Position numbers and translations under genes: made by a program
Source: Candidatus Gastranaerophilales bacterium
GTDB taxonomy: Bacteria; Cyanobacteriota; Vampirovibrionia; Gastranaerophilales; Gastranaerophilaceae
Length of the DNA stretch: 36,760 bases
Assembly (NCBI GenBank): GCA_944323045.1
Contig: CALUQX010000020.1
Span: 1-36,760, forward strand
Direction: 5' to 3'
The notes under the pieces: generated by a model
Database searches by the model: none
Told to the model about the DNA's origin: nothing
Seen by the model: only the letters and a program-made list of their open reading frames with translations
Shown here: positions 34,912 through 36,760 of the stretch, one piece after another
How the letters are laid out: each line of letters opens with the position of its first letter
Numbering within the stretch: position 1 is the first letter of the stretch

Positions 34912-36603
34912 ATGTCATTACCAAATGTAGCATACTTTTCAATGGAAATAGCTCTTGATCAGTCATTAAAGACTTATTCAGGAGGTTTAGGATTTTTAGC
35001 CGGCTCACATATGTTATCTGCCGGTTATCTTCAGATGCCGATGGTTGGCGTCACAATGCTCTGGTCTTACGGTTATTATGATCAAAGAATTGCTCACGAT
35101 GGTCAGGTAGAAGTTGCTTATATCAGAAAATACTATGATTATTTGAATGATATTAATGTAACAACTGAAGTCGATGTGTTCGGTGAAAAAGTTAAAGTAA
35201 AAGCTTACAGAGTAGAACCTGAACTGTTCGGTGCCTGCCCTGTATACCTTTTGACAACAGATATCGAAGGCAACAGCGACTGGGCAAAAAGCATTTCTCA
35301 TAAACTTTATGACGGAAATGAAAAAATCAGAATTGCTCAAGAAACTGTTCTCGGTATTGCAGGTGTTAGAGTATTGCAGCAGGTTGGTTACAATTTCGAT
35401 TTAATTCATATGAATGAAGGTCACGCATTGCCTGCAGCATTTGAATTGTTAAGACAATACAATGGTAATCTTGAAGAAGTTAAGAAAAGAACTGTATTCA
35501 CAACTCACACTCCTGTTGCCGCAGGTAACGAAGTTCACTGGGTTGATACACTTCTTGAAGGCGGATTCTTCGCTGGCGCTTCAAGAGAAACCGCAGTTAA
35601 TCTTGGCGGTGAAAACTTCTCATTAACAGTTGCCGCATTAAGAATGTCAAGACTCGCAAACGCTGTATCTCAACTTCACGGTCTTGTTTCTAACAAAATG
35701 TGGGAATGGGTTGAAGGCAGATGCCCGATAAGAGCTATCACTAACGCTGTTAACCTTCACTACTGGCAAGATAAACGTATTAAAGAAGCTCAAACAGATG
35801 AAGATTTATTACGCGTAAAACGTGAAATGAAAGCTGAATTGTTTGAATATGTTGCAAACGTTGCCGGCAAGAGATTTGACCCTGATGTATTAACAATTAC
35901 CTGGGCAAGAAGATTTGCAGATTACAAACGTGCATGGCTCATCCTTATGGATAAAGACAGACTTAACAAACTGCTTGACGCTAATAAAATCCAAATTATC
36001 TTTGCCGGTAAATTCCATCCGGATGATGTTATGGGCAAAGAAATGTTCAACAAAATTCTTAACCGCTCACACAGCTTGAAAAATGTTGTAGTATTACCGG
36101 GTTATGAATTACAGTTGTCAGGCATGTTGAAACGTGGTTCAGACATCTGGCTGAACACTCCGTTACGTCCGTTTGAAGCATCAGGTACTTCTGGTATGTC
36201 TGCTAACGCTAACGGTGCATTACACCTGTCAATACTTGACGGTTGGGCTGTTGAAGGTACTTTCCACGGTATTAACGGTTATACTGTTGAATATCCGGGT
36301 CTTGATGATGAAATGCCTTGGGAAGAACGTCACTGGAAAGACCACGAATGCTTAATGAATATCATAGAAAATGAAATTATTCCTACTTACTATGAAAATA
36401 AAGCAGAATGGGCTAGATTGATGCGTCAGGCTATCAGAACATCCGAAGCATACTTCAATTCTGATAGAATGGTTATTGAGTACTACAACAGATTGTATAA
36501 ACCAATAGCTCATAATGATGCTTCAACCGGTGAAACTAAAAAAGAAATGAAAATTTCTGAAACACCAACATTTGATGCATGGACATTCTCAAATATTAAA
36601 TAA
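34912..36603 (+). CDS. GT35 alpha-glucan phosphorylase homologue lacking the PLP lysine
   Basis: The 563-aa protein resembles the short bacterial/archaeal alpha-glucan phosphorylases throughout: N-terminal NVAYFSMEIALDQSLKTYSGGLGFLAGSH, middle HMNEGHALPAAFELLRQY and FTTHTPVAAGNE, then TITWARRFADYKRAWLI, AGKFHPDD and NTPLRPFEASGTSGM. In active phosphorylases the last motif continues with Lys, which holds pyridoxal phosphate (EASGTSGMK-like); here that position is Ser430 (codon TCT at 36199-36201), giving GMSANANGALHLSILDGW. The surrounding residues are conserved, so this is not simple decay. The protein may be a PLP-independent glycosyltransferase or a glucan-binding regulator. AAAGG is 7 nt before the ATG, and a terminator follows. 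Confidence 0.88.
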   Translation: MSLPNVAYFSMEIALDQSLKTYSGGLGFLAGSHMLSAGYLQMPMVGVTMLWSYGYYDQRIAHDGQVEVAYIRKYYDYLNDINVTTEVDVFGEKVKVKAYRVEPELFGACPVYLLTTDIEGNSDWAKSISHKLYDGNEKIRIAQETVLGIAGVRVLQQVGYNFDLIHMNEGHALPAAFELLRQYNGNLEEVKKRTVFTTHTPVAAGNEVHWVDTLLEGGFFAGASRETAVNLGGENFSLTVAALRMSRLANAVSQLHGLVSNKMWEWVEGRCPIRAITNAVNLHYWQDKRIKEAQTDEDLLRVKREMKAELFEYVANVAGKRFDPDVLTITWARRFADYKRAWLILMDKDRLNKLLDANKIQIIFAGKFHPDDVMGKEMFNKILNRSHSLKNVVVLPGYELQLSGMLKRGSDIWLNTPLRPFEASGTSGMSANANGALHLSILDGWAVEGTFHGINGYTVEYPGLDDEMPWEERHWKDHECLMNIIENEIIPTYYENKAEWARLMRQAIRTSEAYFNSDRMVIEYYNRLYKPIAHNDASTGETKKEMKISETPTFDAWTFSNIK

Positions 36604-36626
36604 AATTAACATAATTTTTAATATTT

Positions 36627-36655
36627 AAAAGGAGGCTGAAATAAGCCTCCTTTTT
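36627..36655 (+). terminator. Intrinsic terminator of the phosphorylase-like gene
   Basis: AAAAGGAGGCT pairs with AGCCTCCTTTT across a 6-nt loop and ends in a T-run. Confidence 0.9.
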
Positions 36656-36736
36656 GCGTTTCAGCCCTGTTGTCAAATCTGAATTATTAAGAAATATTAC
36701 GAAGAAGTAAGAAAATATTAAAGAAAAGCGATAGAT

Positions 36737-36760
36737 ATGCCGACAATAAGAGTACGGAAA
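36737..36760 (+). CDS. Possible start of a gene cut by the window edge
   Basis: An ATG opens a frame of eight codons (MPTIRVRK) to the end of the window, about 80 bp after a terminator. The ribosome site is weak. Too short to identify. Confidence 0.25.

Noticed and set aside
1-36760. tRNA, rRNA, insertion sequence or prophage
   Set aside because: No cloverleaf-like or rRNA-like sequence, transposase, integrase or phage structural gene was recognised on either strand.

Overview
The window is AT-rich chromosomal DNA of a diderm bacterium. A TolC-type outer-membrane channel, a MacA-type adaptor and a MacB-type ABC pump show the outer membrane. A single-chain pyruvate:ferredoxin oxidoreductase points to anaerobic metabolism. 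Type IV pilin-like genes, an FlhB export-gate protein and many orphan proteins with N/S/T/Q-rich N-termini together suggest the Vampirovibrionia (Melainabacteria, Gastranaerophilales-like) non-photosynthetic cyanobacterial relatives. That placement is inference from gene content; no rRNA or tRNA gene was seen.

Layout. 1-1050: the 3' part of a gene encoding a long Asp-every-second-residue array joined in frame to a PilZ c-di-GMP domain. 1103-2965 (-): an orphan coiled-coil protein with a central hydrophobic region. 3206-8716: fabI, a SEC-C protein, a decayed pilin remnant, a dicarboxylate/amino-acid symporter, then queF and yraN. 8815-11960: flhB, a FliA-like sigma factor, a REP-like intergenic element and a membrane-anchored kinase-fold protein. 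11984-16581: a pilin-like protein (-), an XRE regulator, a Gln-rich orphan (-), an RlmD-type rRNA methyltransferase and an orphan with RelA/SpoT-like motifs (-). 16770-21000: nifJ and a Gly/Tyr/Cys-rich orphan. 21027-25576 (-): a tolC-macA-ATPase-permease efflux operon. 25827-31905: smc-scpA-scpB and a matrixin-like metalloprotease with overlapping reading frames. 31909-32616 (-): a secreted VWA protein. 32714-34675: a PLP lyase and a HepT/MntA toxin-antitoxin pair. 34912-36603: a GT35 phosphorylase homologue lacking the PLP lysine.

Themes. (1) Several genes (sigma factor, XRE regulator, rlmD, PLP lyase, hepT) have a -10 box about 5-9 nt before the ATG and no Shine-Dalgarno, so leaderless or nearly leaderless transcripts look common. 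(2) A flagellar-type export protein and its sigma factor sit near several orphan proteins that lack Sec signals but carry eukaryote-effector-like folds (kinase, RelA/SpoT-like nucleotidyltransferase) or translocator-like architecture. This suggests, without proving, a secreted effector repertoire. (3) The complete condensin SMC-ScpA-ScpB is one operon with a metalloprotease at its end. Several gene starts were moved from the longest possible ORF to better-supported codons (queF, yraN, rlmD, smc, scpB, PLP lyase, hepT, mntA).
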